The translations under genes were made by a program, and so were the position numbers. This document shows, in pieces, positions 47,280-47,298 of a stretch of 47,298 bases of DNA; within the stretch, counting starts at the first letter, position 1; each line of letters starts with the position of its first letter. The stretch is from Nitrospira sp. ST-bin5 (GTDB taxonomy: Bacteria; Nitrospirota; Nitrospiria; Nitrospirales; Nitrospiraceae). The notes under the pieces are model-generated. The model was not told where the DNA came from. It was given only the letters and a program-made list of their open reading frames with translations, and did not search any database. Where the stretch lies: assembly GCA_002083555.1 (NCBI GenBank), contig MSXN01000017.1, forward strand, positions 1 to 47,298, in the 5' to 3' direction.

Positions 47280-47298
47280 TTAGTATTCGTGAAAGTGT

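Noticed and set aside
1..47298. CRISPR array or ordinary tRNA/rRNA genes
   Set aside because: No regularly spaced direct repeats and no cloverleaf T-arm sequence other than that of tmRNA were seen.

Overview
The window looks like a chromosomal segment of a GC-rich diderm bacterium, most likely Nitrospira or a close relative in the Nitrospirota. The diderm call rests on LpxC, an LpxL/HtrB-type lauroyl acyltransferase and a complete RND pump with an outer-membrane factor. The Nitrospira call is an inference from the feel of the protein sequences, the gene neighbourhoods and a palindromic repeat I associate with that genus; no similarity search was run.

Layout. 1-7036: replication and translation core, with a 5'-truncated gyrB, two small unknown genes, gyrA, a membrane-anchored protein, a convergent dciA-like gene and smpB. 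7183-13886: a same-strand redox/electrophile-stress island (DoxX, NmrA, pirin, DsbA-like, ankyrin, GlcG/HbpS-like, two VOC proteins, a Rieske-flavodoxin fusion, a double-CDGSH protein) behind a sigma70-like promoter whose spacer holds an 18-bp palindrome. 13903-14772: lipid A acyltransferase. 15059-26530: a regulatory unit made of a triple-GAF sigma54 activator, two 16-bp palindromes, a -24/-12-type promoter, then dedA-rhodanese, STAS, an RND tripartite pump, a nitroreductase and an SDR, closed by a strong terminator. 26550-31215: NmrA, RidA, AlkA-type glycosylase, MFS/BT1-like transporter and a methyltransferase, with two copies of a palindromic repeat sitting exactly on stop codons. 31446-31795: tmRNA (ssrA), partner of the smpB seen earlier. 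32101-36671: nitrobindin-like protein, SUMF1-domain lipoprotein-like exported protein, macro domain, PPK2 polyphosphate kinase and a small exported helical protein. 36963-42891: a 23-codon ORF, a third repeat copy, an APC permease, pterin dehydratase, a RiPP-type radical SAM maturase, an AhpD-like protein, a 94-aa unknown and an inositol-phosphatase. 43152-44888: a coiled-coil/winged-helix protein, a lysine-rich micro-ORF, a terminator and lpxC. 44889-45990: 1.1 kb without a supportable gene. 45994-47276: a complete IS3-family element with a 3-bp target duplication.

How it works together. The most system-like part is 15059-26530: regulator, putative enhancer sites, promoter, effectors and terminator are all visible. 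I read it as a membrane/efflux stress response that reduces and exports a toxic compound, although the inducer is unknown. The 7183-13886 island is a second, separately promoted detoxification set. No CRISPR array, ordinary tRNA or rRNA gene was seen.
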